DNA of 64,000 bases from Microplitis mediator (lineage: Eukaryota > Arthropoda > Insecta > Hymenoptera > Braconidae). Where the stretch lies: assembly GCF_029852145.1 (NCBI RefSeq), contig NC_079977.1, positions 5,107,879 through 5,171,878 of the forward strand, given 5' to 3'. The translations under genes and the position numbers were made by a program. Each line of letters opens with the position of its first letter. Within the stretch, counting starts at the first letter, position 1. Positions 1 through 11,107 of the stretch are shown here, piece after piece. The notes beneath the pieces were generated by a model that ran no database searches, was not told where the DNA came from, and was given only the letters and a program-made list of their open reading frames with translations.

Positions 1-114
1 CCCCCCCTTCGTTACTATGTTACATTTTCTGCGACCCCCTCCCCGTATATGATATATGGCAATTAATAGCACATAAATTTCTAAATATTTATATATATAA
101 AAATATGAAACGAA

Positions 115-799
115 CCCCCATGAAAAAAATTTATAAAAAAAATATATTAAAAATACATAAAAAATATATAAATATATATAATATGTATAAAAAATATATT
201 TTAAATAGCTAACTTTTGGCCGATTTTCGTATATATTTTTAAAAAAATTTTTGATCGTAAAGCACTCCCTAATGCTTCGCATTATGAGTCATGCAATATA
301 TTAAAAATATATCTTAGAATATATAAAAAATACATGTATAAAAATATACAAAAAATATATTTTTTTTATATTTAAAAATATACAAAAAATATATTTTTTA
401 TATAAACTTTTTATATTTCTTTTTCTATGTTATTAATTAACTTAATAATATATTTTCTATATAGTTTTTTTATGTTTTTTTTACTTAGGTTGTTGGTTGA
501 ATTGAAAATATATTTTTTATAGATTTAAAATATAATACGAATATATTTTTTTTATATTTTTAAATATAAGAAAAAGATATTTTTCTTATATTTTTATACA
601 TGTATTTTTTATATATTTTTAATATATTTAAAATATATAAAATATATATGAAAATCGGCCAAAAGTTAGCTATTTAAAATATATGTTTTATACATATTTA
701 CATATTTTTTATGTATTTTTAATATATTTTTTTTATATGAAAAATATATTTTTTTTATATTTTAACATATATTTTCTTTATAAATTTTTTTCATGGGGG
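115..799. mobile_element. AT-rich foldback element with CCCCCATGAAAA ends
   Basis: The left end CCCCCATGAAAAAAATTTA is matched by its reverse complement at the right end. Long arms follow: the block around 205-235 containing AACTTTTGGCCGATTTTC recurs inverted near 645-675. The interior is almost only A/T, iterating ATATATTTTT words on both strands. No reading frame resembles a transposase, so this is a non-autonomous or foldback element. The ends resemble those of the CCCGCATGAAAA elements at 47370 and 27832, so it may be a diverged member of that group. Confidence 0.6.
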
Positions 800-1700
800 A
801 ATGACTTTCTATCGGAACAAAAAAATAAAAAACCGAGAAAAATTTGCAAAATTTTTGGATGAGCTGCGAATGTCACTTTCCTTAAACCCCCCCCCCCCCT
901 CCATAACGTATTTTATAAACGGCTCTATAACGAGAAGAAAAAAATTCAAAACGAATTTTATAAAATTGATTGGAATTCAAGATTTTTTAAATAATTTAAT
1001 TTTTTGAGTCATTAAAAATACAATTAATTATTAATTATTAATCATAGGGAAGACGGTGAAAGAATGACTTACGACTTTGCAACACTTATTATAATTAATT
1101 GACGTCATTATTTAAAAGGGATTATCTTAGTGAGACTTTCGTGTCAAATTCGTTCTACAGATAAAATTTTTCCAGTCGGATTTTTTTGTAAAACTTTATC
1201 CCATAAAACTTTCTCAGGTGATATTACTACAGTAAGACTTTTTAGAAGTATTCTTTCACATTATTTTTATCAACACATTTTTTATAAGAGTTTTAAAAGT
1301 AAATCGAAATTTTATGTTATTTTTTGAGAATTTAATATTAATACACGTTTGGATTTTAATTATCATGGTTATGAGTGGTAGATTATAGAGGGTCTGCTAC
1401 TGATGTGTGAGAAAAGCAATAAGCAAAAGATCATTAAACTAAGCAAGGTTTGTGGCGGTTGGTAAAATTCAACCCTAACTTACAGTTAAACTCGTTCAAC
1501 TACGGTTAACCTTTCAGAACACTTAACTTGGACGTCTGGTATGGCACCGGCTGTTAGAAATCTCGTCTGTCCGAAACTCAAATTATCGAATACTTTACCT
1601 CACTGGTAAATTTAATACTACAAAGTAAACAAATTATAACCAACATCATAATGTCGTTTAATGAAAAGTAATTTGTTAATAGCTTAATTGATTTCCCCAC
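800..1700. other. AT-rich spacer, no gene recognised
   Basis: The stretch contains a homopolymer C run near 886-900 and short chance open frames (up to 68 codons) rich in K, N and F that look like nothing known. The C run and its flank resemble an end of the G/C-run element family seen at 2967-3387 and 13096-13881. I see no splice signals or promoter that I would defend. Confidence 0.4.
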
Positions 1701-2758
1701 ACACTGTAACAATTTTTTGGTGTGAAAATGCTCCCCGAGGGCTTTTTACACGATGTCATTTGGCACTGCTAAAAATTTTTTGGACCCGGTGTAGTGCAAA
1801 TGTCTCGGTGTAAAAATTTTTATGAGAAAATTACACCAAATTTGGTGTTAAATTTAAGCGGTCTGAATTTAAAATTTTTACACCGCCAAACTTGTAAATG
1901 TATAATTCATGATAATTTTGCGTTAAGAAAATGATTCATAAAAATATTTAAATGTTCAAAATACTATTTAATAATTGGAGAAGCTATTGATTAAGTAGTT
2001 AAAAATATTCAATGATCGTTTGTTGCTCGTTAATTAAAATAACAACGAGTAACACGGATTGGTGTAAAAAAACTAGATTACACCGCGTTAAAATTACCCA
2101 GATGGAAAATTTACACCGAAAGAATTTCACTCCGTTATTTCACACTACACGGCCGTGTAAAGTCCTCCGGGTCCATTTTTACACCGAAATTTTTTACAGT
2201 CTGTAAATTGACAGTGTGAAACTTTTTCGGTGTTAAATATCAAGCGATGTATTTTTAACACGATATGAGTGTTTTCTTTCACACCGTTTGGTGTTATTAC
2301 CTCAAATAATATCCGATAATATATCCTGTAGCTAAAAATGACCAAATAATGTATAGGTTGCAGCACAAGTATGCCATTATTGTTATTAGTGTAAATTATT
2401 TTGAAATAAAAATTGAATACTTAGTGCCGAAGTAATCGAGAGTTTTAAAGAAACATTTACACCATTGGTGGTGTAAACGTTCTAATTCAGGTAGAAAATT
2501 TGACAAGGTGCGTAGTGTTACTTTCTCGTCGGCAGTGTTGAAAATTTTAACACCAATTTATTCACACCGCACCGCGGACTCAAAATTTTTTTACAGTGCA
2601 CTGTAAAAAATTTTGGTGTAAAAAATGGCCTCTAAGAACATTACACGGCCGTGTAGTGTAAAATAACGGTGTAAATTTAATGCCTCAGTTTAACACCTTA
2701 TTTGGTGTATTTTTCACACCGAAATTTTTACACTGAGTTCAAAAATTTTTTACAGTGT
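1701..2758. mobile_element. TIR element filled with GGTGT/ACACC words
   Basis: The ends are ACACTGTAACAATTTTTT and its near reverse complement AAAAATTTTTTACAGTGT. Between them the short words GGTGTAAA and TTTACACCG recur dozens of times in both orientations. At 2586-2615 the TIR sequence is present as a head-to-head palindrome (TTTTTTACAGTG next to CACTGTAAAAAA), which suggests two abutting elements, about 1701-2600 and 2599-2758, or an internal rearrangement. No transposase-like frame is present. Confidence 0.65.
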
Positions 2759-2966
2759 ACGAGTTTAGTAAACTCCCAGTTACCAAAAACTAATTAAGGT
2801 TGGAAAAAAAAAGTTCTTTATTTAAAAAATTTTTTTGAATTAAAATCCAACTTAATGTCTTCATTTATAGCATAGAACATATATTTTTAAATAGTCACCT
2901 AGTATTTTAATTTAAAATTATGCTTTAATTTTTTATATTATGTCAACAAATCGATATTCATTTAAA

Positions 2967-3387
2967 GGAAGGGGGGGGGGGGTAGGTTAAAACTTTCTTC
3001 TTTTTATGATATTTAGAGTAGATAGAGAAAATTTTCAGCAGCAGTTAAAAAAAAAATTTTTATTTTTCGCGGGCAAAATGGGTTACCCCCAAAAAAAGGT
3101 GAAAAAAAAATTTTATGGAAATGAAATAAATTTTTTTGTAAGTAATTTACATAAAGAAAAATTACGATTCACACAGATTTTGAATGCAAAGAAAAAAAAA
3201 TTTTAATAGTTTTTATCATAAAACAAGTCATAAAAATTTTCGATTTTTTAAAAAGTTCAACAAAAAAATTCCAAATAATACGCAGTTTCATTTACAAAAG
3301 TGATTTTGGAATGTTAAAAAAATATTTTAAAAAACAAACTTTTTTTTATAAAATTTTCCCCCTAGCCCATTTAACCCTTTCTCCCCT
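2967..3387. mobile_element. G/C-run TIR element
   Basis: The element opens with GGAAGGGGGG followed by a variable G run and GTAGGTTAAAA, and closes with CCTAGCCCATTTAACCC then TTTCTCCCCT. Related ends occur at 6345-6985 and 13096-13881. The interior includes GGGCAAAATGGGTTACCCCC and long A runs. The open frames inside are low-complexity K/F/N sequence and are not credible proteins. Confidence 0.55.
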
Positions 3388-3540
3388 AAAATTAATAACT
3401 TTTATTAAATTACCAGTACAATTATTTTTAAAAATCTACTAAATTTTTCCCTGCAAATAAAATTTTTTTTTCTTATCATAAGTAATTAAAAAAAAAAAAA
3501 AAATTTATCAAGTATTTAATCTGCGACTGAAAATATTATA

Positions 3541-4154
3541 ATTTCATAGCTTAAGCCGCGTGGTTTTGCAGCTTCTACGCCTTTGGCAGCACCACAGCGG
3601 ACCATTGGAGAACTTAAGCGCGGCAACGCGTTGATTGGTTGTCGCATAGAGGTGCGTTCGATAGTCCGGCTTGAATCTAAAATATTCTGCAGCACCCTGC
3701 AGTACCCGGTAGGATCTCGAGCGTCAACTTACTCCGTAGTGACGCCAATTAAATAAATTTACAACGCGCAAGTTTCTTAACTCAAATTTATTTAAAAAAA
3801 AACAATTGCCGCGCTTAATATAATTTTCAAATTTTTATCTCGCGCCACTTAAACTAATTATCTTTATTTTAAATGTTAACCCGTAATTTTTTCACGAAGG
3901 CTACAACTGGCATCCGATCATCGGAGCTGCTATTTTTCTCACATTAATTCAGACGCTCAGCCGATTTTTTAAAAAATAAATCGATTTTTTAGTGACAGTG
4001 AAAGTGCGTTCTGTTCAATTATTTATAATTTATTTTGGTTTTTATTTTTTTTTATTTACTCAGTGGTTAAGTGATCGATTTTGAGGATTTAATTTATTAT
4101 TTTTGTTGTCCTGGACGTAAAAACAAATTATTCAACTTCCATATATATATTATG
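3541..4154 (+). promoter_or_regulatory. Possible promoter and untranslated first exon
   Basis: In a very AT-rich setting, 3541-3740 is clearly richer in G+C and CpG. Further on, CTCAGTGG near 4057 is an arthropod-type initiator (TCAGT) and is followed by about 95 bases of UTR-like sequence ending TATG|GTAAGT at 4154/4155, which is a full consensus 5' splice site. The layout is that of a promoter plus a short non-coding first exon whose last three bases are ATG. The next exon is not identifiable; it could belong to turtle, whose first clear exon lies 45 kb downstream, or to an unseen gene. The sequence evidence is limited to composition and two short motifs. Confidence 0.35.
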
Positions 4155-4394
4155 GTAAGTCATATATTTTTTTTTATAAATCAATAATTATTTGTAATGA
4201 TAAAAAAAAAATTAGCGAGGGTTCACAGGTTGATTACACGCGAGAGTACAAGTGCATTGAACTCTATCCTTTGTAAGTGGCTCCCTTATATATATATATA
4301 TATATATGTATTTATATATGTAAAATATACTGTACAGATCAATTTCTCTCAACATTCCCGAATTCTCATATTTATTAAATGAAATAAAAAATAA

Positions 4395-4990
4395 AACGAT
4401 GCAATAAAATAAAATGAGTGTGAATACAGCAGATATGAGGCAAAGTTTTAATTAAAAATAAATGAATTGAACAATTAAAAATGGAAAAATAAAAAAATGC
4501 ACATACTGATTTTCACATTCTATAGATGTGCATTTTTTCAAATTTTTTTATTTACATTGAATTCACTTTTTTTTATTTTTTGAATTAAAAATTGTCAGCT
4601 TTGAGTTTGAATGCAGCAAATATGAGACAAATTTTAAATTAAAAATAAATTTATTAAACAATGAAAAATAGAAAAATTAAAAAAATGCACATACTGATTT
4701 TTAAATTTTATAAATGTGCATTTTTTCAAATTTATTTTATTTACATTTAATTCATTTTTTTTTTATTTCTTAAATAAAAAATTGTCTGCTATGAGTGGGA
4801 ATGTAGCAGACAGACAAATTTAAAATTATAAATAAATAGAGCAAACAATTAACAAAGTAAAATTTTGAAAAAATGCGCATTTAAAAAATTTTGAAATTAC
4901 TAAGTGCATTTTTTTAAAAATTATTTACTCTATTTATTTATAATTTTAAATTTGTTTGATGTCAGCTACATTCACACTCAAAATAAAAAT
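4395..4990. repeat. Tandem array of about three ~190-bp palindromic units
   Basis: Three successive units share the order: GAATGCAGC-like word, AAATATGAGACAAA, AATTAAAAATAAAT, an AAAAAATGCACAT block, then its inverted partner ATGTGCATTTTTTCAAA and a long T-rich tract. Each unit is itself partly palindromic (AAAATGCACAT...ATGTGCATTTT). The units diverge by perhaps 15-25% by eye. No coding potential is visible. Confidence 0.6.
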
Positions 4991-5466
4991 CAACATTTTT
5001 TGTACTGGATATATATATATATGTTTTATAAAAAATATATAAAATTATCTTAAATCACTAGATACAACAATGATGTCCATTTTTATAAAATAACCATTGA
5101 CTATTTGACAAATGATTCCTTTATATTTTTTACCCATCATCTTAACTTATTTTTTTTAAAGCTCACTCGCTTTTTTTTTTTTTTTATTTTATATTTTATG
5201 TTTTTTATTCAACGTAATCCTTTCATGTATTCACTTTCTGTTTATGACTTGAAAGAAAAAAAAATAGTTAATGGTTTTATTTCTAATTTTTTTAAAAGTA
5301 AAAAAATGATTACGGTAATTTATCATACGATTCTTTAAATAGCGGATTTTATTTTTGTAAAAATTATTTTTTTTATGTAATTTTATTTTTGAATGATAAA
5401 TAATTATAATTTCTTTGTTGTTTTGAAAGTAAAAATTTTCGGATTTTTTTCCAAAAGTCGATTCCA

Positions 5467-5741
5467 AAAAAAAAAAAAACTAAAAATATACACGTGTGGA
5501 AAATAAAAAAAACTATGGGTGCAATTTTTTAAAATATTTTTTTTTGTTCTAATTTATCATTTTGAAAAAAATTCAAAAATAATTAGATGTCGACTAACTT
5601 CAGTATCATGAAGTAAGCTGACGAATAATTTTTTGAATTCATTTAAAAAAATAAATTATAAAAAAAAAAAATATTTAAAAAAATTGCACTTGTAGTTTTT
5701 TAAATCTTCTACATGTGTATATTTTTAGTTTTTTTTTTTTG
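5467..5741. repeat. Imperfect inverted repeat with ~115-bp arms
   Basis: The left arm carries AAAACTAAAAATATACACGTGTGG and then GGGTGCAATTTTTTAAAATATTT in shortened form; the right arm carries the inverted counterpart ending ACATGTGTATATTTTTAGTTTT. The centre, around 5586-5635, is itself a weak palindrome (GTCGACTAACTTC...GAAGTAAGCTGAC). This is a foldback structure, probably a decayed small DNA element. Confidence 0.55.
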
Positions 5742-5820
5742 TAATCGATTAGTTGAAAAAAAAAATCAAAAAATTGTTATAATTGTCTACTAACTTTAGG
5801 ATCATAAAAAATACTGACAG

Positions 5821-7115
5821 TACACAGAAAAAAATAATTTCTTGGCGCAAAAAATTTTTGCTTGCCCTAATAAATTTTTTGCAGTGAATTGAAAACAAAA
5901 ATTTTCTTGGGGCGAGAAATCTGTTTTGTGTAAATTATACTTCTGGGGTAAGAGATTAGTTTTATGGTAAATTGAAGTAACAATAAAATTTAAGGATAAG
6001 GAAAACAAAACAAAATAATGATAGACGTACATATTATGCTACTATCACTTTTAACAATGACAATATGACTGACTGATGCTTTAAACATTTCATGAGACTC
6101 TTGTTCTTCTCAAGTGTACTCGAAAGTGGCAGAGCAGACGCAGATAACCAACGGGAAACTAAATTCGAGGACATACAGGAACAAACTAATGAATATTCAT
6201 ATTATTTGTGGGCTAAGTCAACCCGTCATTGTTACTTAACTCAAAAGCATTGCACCAGTCCTGATTAATTTCAACTGAATTTTAAATAGTGGAATCTTAA
6301 TTTAAATTTTTTACACATATTATTAGTATATTACGTATATGTGCATAGGGGAGAGGGGGCGAAATGGGGTAGCCCCAAAGTGACGTATAGATTAAGCTGA
6401 CTAATAAATTGATAGTCAGTTTATTTTTCGTGGTTTTTGCAAAATAAAATAAAATAAAATAATCTTCGATGTGTTATATTATAGGGGAAGGGGGGGGGGG
6501 GGGTAAAACGGGGTAGGGTAGGCAAAATGAGCTACCCCCGAAATTTTCTTTTTTAAATGTTTTTTTAAACATTCTAAAACCAGTTGTAAATATAATTAAG
6601 CATTATTTTGAATTTTTTTTGTTAAACTTTTTCAAAAATCGATTGTCATTTGAAAAATATTAGTGACTTTTGTTTTATGATAAAAACTATTAAAAATTTT
6701 TTCTTCATGTAAAATATAATTTTTCTTCATGTAAATTACTTACAAAAAAATATAACTTAGTCGAATTCATTTAAAATCCAGAAATTTTTCGTTTTTCCCT
6801 AATTAAGGGGCCCCCATTTTGCCCACAAAAATAAAAAATTTTTGTTTTAACGGAAACTGAAAATTTTTTCTATTTACTTTGAATATCATTAAAAAAAAAA
6901 AAGATTTAGCGTATTTGAGTCCTCGAAAATTTGGTATTTTCTTAAGTACCTGGTGTTGCCCTCCCTCCTCTATTTTTATACACAAAAAAAATTAATTTTT
7001 GACTTGAGAAATTTTACATCACTCCAAAAAAATTTTATTTTTATAATTCATGATGCAAAAAAATTCTTGAGGCGGGTAAAAATTTTTGCGCCAAGAACTC
7101 TTGTTTTTTTGTGTA
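5821..7115. mobile_element. CACAGAAAAAA-TIR element carrying a nested G-run element
   Basis: The left end TACACAGAAAAAAATAATTT continues with CTTGGCGCAAAAAATTTTTG; the right end has the inverted AAAAATTTTTGCGCCAAGAA and closes with GTGTA. TA at both ends is consistent with a TA target duplication. The words TTTCTTG and GCAAAAAATTTTT recur inside. Positions about 6345-6985 are an inserted G/C-run element (GGGGAGAGGGGGCG and a later GGGTAAAACGGGGTAG; right part CCCTCCCTCCTC). Other members are at 16684, 17468, 19420, 21704 and 40079. Confidence 0.6.
6345..6985. mobile_element. G/C-run element nested in 5821-7115
   Basis: The left part contains two G runs (about 6346-6360 and 6485-6503) with GGGGTAGCCCC and GGTAAAACGGGGTAGG. 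The right part contains GGGGCCCCCATTTTGCCC and CCCTCCCTCCTCTATTTT. It matches the family at 2967 and 13096 and interrupts the surrounding CACAGAAAA element. Confidence 0.5.
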
Positions 7116-8218
7116 AAAATTTATAAAAAACTACAAAAATATTTAAAAAATGAATAGTAGACGTCTTGTTTAATTGTTTCAATAAATTATTGAAATTAAT
7201 TTTTCTATCAGAATAGATCAGAAATTGAAACAATTTATAAGATTTCAGTGAAATTTTATATAAATATTTTTCATCCAATTATTGAGGGTCATCCCTCTAA
7301 TTGCCGAGTTTCGAGTTACTCTAGGAAAGTTATTATTATTAATTAAAAAAAAAACCAGTAAAAATAATTATTTAAATATTATAAAGTCATTGCATCAATT
7401 GAACTAATTATTATAATTCAAATAAATATTCCACTCGTGTAGTAATGACAGTAATTTTTATCATTTAGAAAAATCTGTTCGTTATCATCTTCAGTCTTTC
7501 TATACAAAAATTTATTTAGTTTTTTATTTTTTAGCGTAATTATTTTTTTTCTTGTCGAATAGAACTAAAAATTCTTTTTGATTTCATCGGATAAATTTTA
7601 GTAAAAAGTTACAGGTAATTTTTTACAGAAGGACAAGAATAAGCAATCACTAGATTTTTTTTTACCTTTTAGCGTTCGCTCAGTCGTAAAGTAATTTTTG
7701 TTAAACTTTTTTTATTCTTTTTTCGGCCACGAATGCACATCAGACAATAGATATTAAATTATTAAGCATAATTTTTATTATTTATGAGCGGAGTTATAGA
7801 CTGCAGCAAATTTTAATCACTCGAAAATGTCAAAAATATCTGCAGTACTTTTCATACATTTAAAATAATAAAGTTGGCAAAATAAAATAATAATAATGTA
7901 AAAGAGACTACTACTGCTATTTATTACTACTTATATATTGTAGTCACGTACAACACGTCTCTACTCGTCTGATACTGATTTTGGATTCCTTGGAGTACAT
8001 GCTCTCGGTCAAAACGTGGTGCGCAGAGTTGACACTTGTAAAATCTAAATCATTACTTTTTTTTGTCTTAATTATTTATCCGTAATTAATATTCAATTCT
8101 TTTCATTTACTTTTACTTATTTATTTGATACGCATTTCTGAAATTTCAAGTGTAACAATAATTTGAAAATAATATGAACAGGATAGATGCAAGACAATAA
8201 CTTAAGTGAATGTAGGGT
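7116..8218. other. AT-rich stretch without recognisable feature
   Basis: I find no gene, repeat partner or splice signal to report. A slightly less AT-rich patch at about 7935-8040 contains CACGTACAACACGTC and could be unique sequence, but has no defining motif. Confidence 0.4.
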
Positions 8219-9049
8219 ACACCTGGGTCGTGAAATTTGATCTGTTTTAAAACAAGTAAAAATTTTGAGTTTTTCATTCAATTTTACTTTTCTTTGTATT
8301 TTTACTTAACATGTGAAATTTGATCGAGTTTAGACGGTACTACTCCTCATTTAGACTATTTTCAGACTTGTTTTCAATGATTTTTGGTCTGGTTTTGGTC
8401 GCCTGTCAATTCACATCATCACATCACACTTTGTTCTCATAGTATATTGTATTTTATTAATATCCAGACCAAAACCTCCTTGTTGATCTATTTTTTGATC
8501 GTCTTTAGATCAAAAACAGCTCAAAATTTCAGTAAAAATTCAAAGAACGATCAAATAGTTCAAATACATACCAATTATTCCAAATACAGTCTAGTTAGAC
8601 TATAATCAGATCAAATAAAAATTCAAAGTTATTTCTATTCAATTTTCTTTTTTACTTAGATTCAATTAACACGTGAAATTTAATCGAGTTTTGCCCGAAC
8701 TAATTTCAAAAAGTGGATCGGTTGGCACTCAGAATTAGTGAATATTCACTTATTTCACTTATTCATGTTTAGAGAGTACTATTCCTTTTTAAGACTTTTT
8801 TTCAATAATTATAGTCTGGTTTAGGTCGCCTCTAGATCAAAGTCACACTTTTTCCTTATAATATATTGCCTTCTTTTGTTTTTATCAAGACCAAAATCAA
8901 ACTCTTACTGCCTGTTTTCTTTTTAGTCTGTTTTTGATTGTAGTTAGATCAAAAATAGTTTAAAATTTTTTAAAAATTTTAAAACAGACCAATTATTCCA
9001 AATACAATTTGGTTTGACTAAAATCGGATCAAATTTTTCGAGCCTGCTA
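8219..9049. mobile_element. CC(T/C)GGGTC-TIR element with GATCAAA words
   Basis: The left end ACCTGGGTCGTGAAATTTGATC is matched inverted at the right end by GATCAAATTTTTCGAGCCTG. TA dinucleotides lie at both ends. The interior repeats GGTCTGGTTTTGGTCGCC, TTTAGATCAAAA and CCAATTATTCCAAATACAG twice. Siblings are at 15113-16170, 24761-25895 and 31307-31418. No transposase frame is seen; the 73-codon open frame at 8384-8605 is made of these words. Confidence 0.65.
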
Positions 9050-9184
9050 GACTTCTTGGACTCCGCTGAAACTCCATAAAACTTCAAATTTCGAGAGTAT
9101 TTTTTGACTGTTGTTTAATAAAATGCTTTAATTGTTGTATTAGACCCAGACTAGGCGGCTATTCCTCAAGCCGAAATCGGGAAT

Positions 9185-9650
9185 ATTCAGATTTATTTAT
9201 TTATTTATTTATTTATTAAGTTCACATTCCAAGGCAACATCCGAATGGCAATTTGTACAAAAAACAATAATACAATCACGTAATTTTAAAACAATATAAA
9301 AAACAATGTAAGGAACAATTCAAACATAAATTTAGCAATACAATAGAGTAAACAAGCCTAGTAATATTTAATTCAAGATCTAGGAAATAATTTAACGCTT
9401 TAATTTTAAATGTCTCAACGGAAAGTGAATTTACGAGATCAATCGGTAACTCTTGCCATAGACGAATAGCTGATACGACGAATGATTGCTCGTAGGAGGT
9501 AGTGTCAAAATTTTGAATTTTAAAAGAAATATTATTATTCTTCACTGCTAATCTATTTGAACACCTGATATCAGGATCCATCACAAAACAAGCTACGAGG
9601 AAATTTGGGTTCTCCAGTCTGTAGTAACTTAAAGAACAAGCCAAATTCTA
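9185..9650 (-). mobile_element. 3' end of a LINE (non-LTR retrotransposon), fragment
   Basis: The minus-strand frame 9276-9644 encodes about 122 residues with the motif SFVVSAIRLWQELPIDLV then a VETFKIKALNYFL-like end. This resembles the very C-terminal tail of the reverse-transcriptase ORF of insect CR1/Jockey-like LINEs, where a conserved S-F-x-x-x-A-x-x-x-W-N-x-L-P motif is followed by S/F-K-x-x-L. Downstream on the minus strand lies a (TAAA)n-like tail at 9199-9220, typical of CR1-type 3' ends. Only the 3' piece is present, so this is a 5'-truncated, non-functional copy. Family name is from recall, not a search. Confidence 0.5.
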
Positions 9651-10640
9651 ATATGCGTGACTTTACACTTCTTGATTTACTTGACTTAATAACTTTACTT
9701 TCATATTTTTTCATTATTCCAAATTCAGTCTACTCTATTCAAATTCCATAAGCTATTTCATTTTTTTCCATGCATTTATTTTCAAGCTTTCATGAAATAA
9801 TTAACGAGAATAATTACAATGTTAATTTAAATTTTCATAAATAATAAATAGTTAAATTTTGCATAAAAAGTTTTTCAAACATTATACGTAATAACTTTTT
9901 CTTCATTCCATGCTAAAGTAATTTATTTCCAAATGCTCCATCGTATTTATTTAAATTTAAAAAAATTAATTTTTTAATACATATATATAAGAATACTTAT
10001 ATATATTTTAGTACTTTTCGTATAAACGTATTTCAATATAAATTAAATATTTAAAAAAATAACGAAAGATAAAGAACAAAGTAGTAAAAAAAATATTGAA
10101 ATCGAGTAAATTTTATTGAATTCAGAGCGGTCTGTCAAGAAGAAAAGCACTCGATGAAAAAACTTTTCTCAGCGCGACTTTAAAGTAATTCTGAATGGAT
10201 CGCAATTTGCGGCGACGGTATTCCGGCTTCCAAGTGAATTTCCTGTCGGCATCTACAATCTTTATAAGCATCAGCTTCCATACAGCTTTCAAAACTATAA
10301 CCTTTTTTTCGAGTCACTCTGTCTCTTTTCTGTCACCCGAATACACCCCCGTCTCACTAGAGAAGAAAAGAGAATGAAACGAAAAGTGAAACAAAAAAGA
10401 TAGAAAAAAAAAAAAAAAAAAAAAAATACACAAACGATTCCCTCGTGATTTTGAAGCCTACCAATTAGTCTCAAGGCTTATCCTCCCAGGCTGCACATTA
10501 TGTACGCGGGTATTACAAAAACCTTTTAAATTTTCTGTACGGACATCACACAAATAAGGGTGTGGTGTAGTTATTTATACCTGAACTTCAATTATTTTTG
10601 TAAAAAACAGATATTTTTTTTTTTTTTCGGGAAATTATTT
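9651..10640. other. AT-rich stretch; G+C-richer patch at 10125-10345
   Basis: The patch at 10125-10345 has a run of CpG-containing sequence (GCGGCGACGGTATTCCGG) and a 60-codon plus-strand open frame (10195-10377) which resembles no protein I know. A poly-A tract of about 25 bases is at 10405-10428. Nothing else is supportable. Confidence 0.35.
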
Positions 10641-10647
10641 CTATTTA

Positions 10648-10740
10648 CACGCATGCCAAAAATTAAAGGAACAGAAAAATTTTAGAAATTTTTGCAAGGC
10701 TGTAATTTTGTAAAAAATAATCGTATCGAGATTTTTAAAA
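10648..10740. repeat. Fragment of a mariner/Tc1-like small element
   Basis: CGCATGCCAAAAATTAAAGG, then AACAG and TTTTTGCAAGGCTGTAA match, in the same order, the block at 43015-43130 (TAACGCAAAAAATTAAAGGAAC... TTTTTGCAAGGCTGTAAC). Two dispersed copies mean a repeat family. The CGCAAAAAATTAAAGGAACA end resembles ends I associate with mariner-like elements; this is recall only. Confidence 0.4.
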
Positions 10741-10842
10741 AATTAGTTCAAAAAAAGTTCATAACAGCAAATTTTTGAATTGGAGATGACTCTGAATTTT
10801 AAGGATCACTTTTGAAACTTTAAAAAAATTCAAAAGTGTACA

Positions 10843-11107
10843 GAGAAATTATTCTCGTTTGAAATTCTATGTCATAATAAAACCGGACCATTTTGGCCAC
10901 CTGCAGAAATTGAAAGAAACACAGGGAAAAATTACTGACCATAGTAAAATTTACAATGGTCACAATAATTTTTGATATAACCATTGGAAATTTTGCTGTG
11001 GCCATAGTAATTTGACCCTGTGTTTATTTCAATTTCCGTCAAATGGCCAACATGGTCCGGCTTTACTATGACGTCATAACATTTCAAACAAGAATAATTT
11101 TTCATGC
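10843..11107. repeat. Foldback repeat, ~100-bp arms
   Basis: The left arm reads AAATTATTCTCGTTTGAAAT, then AAAACCGGACCATTTTGGCCA and AACACAGGGAAAAATTACTG. The right arm gives the inverse in order: AGTAATTTGACCCTGTGTTT, AATGGCCAACATGGTCCGG and ATTTCAAACAAGAATAATTT. The loop around 10955-10995 iterates ATTACTATGGTCA-type words (GACCATAGTAAAATT, ACAATGGTCACAATAATTT). It lies next to a block at 10648-10740 that is shared with 43015-43130. Confidence 0.65.
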
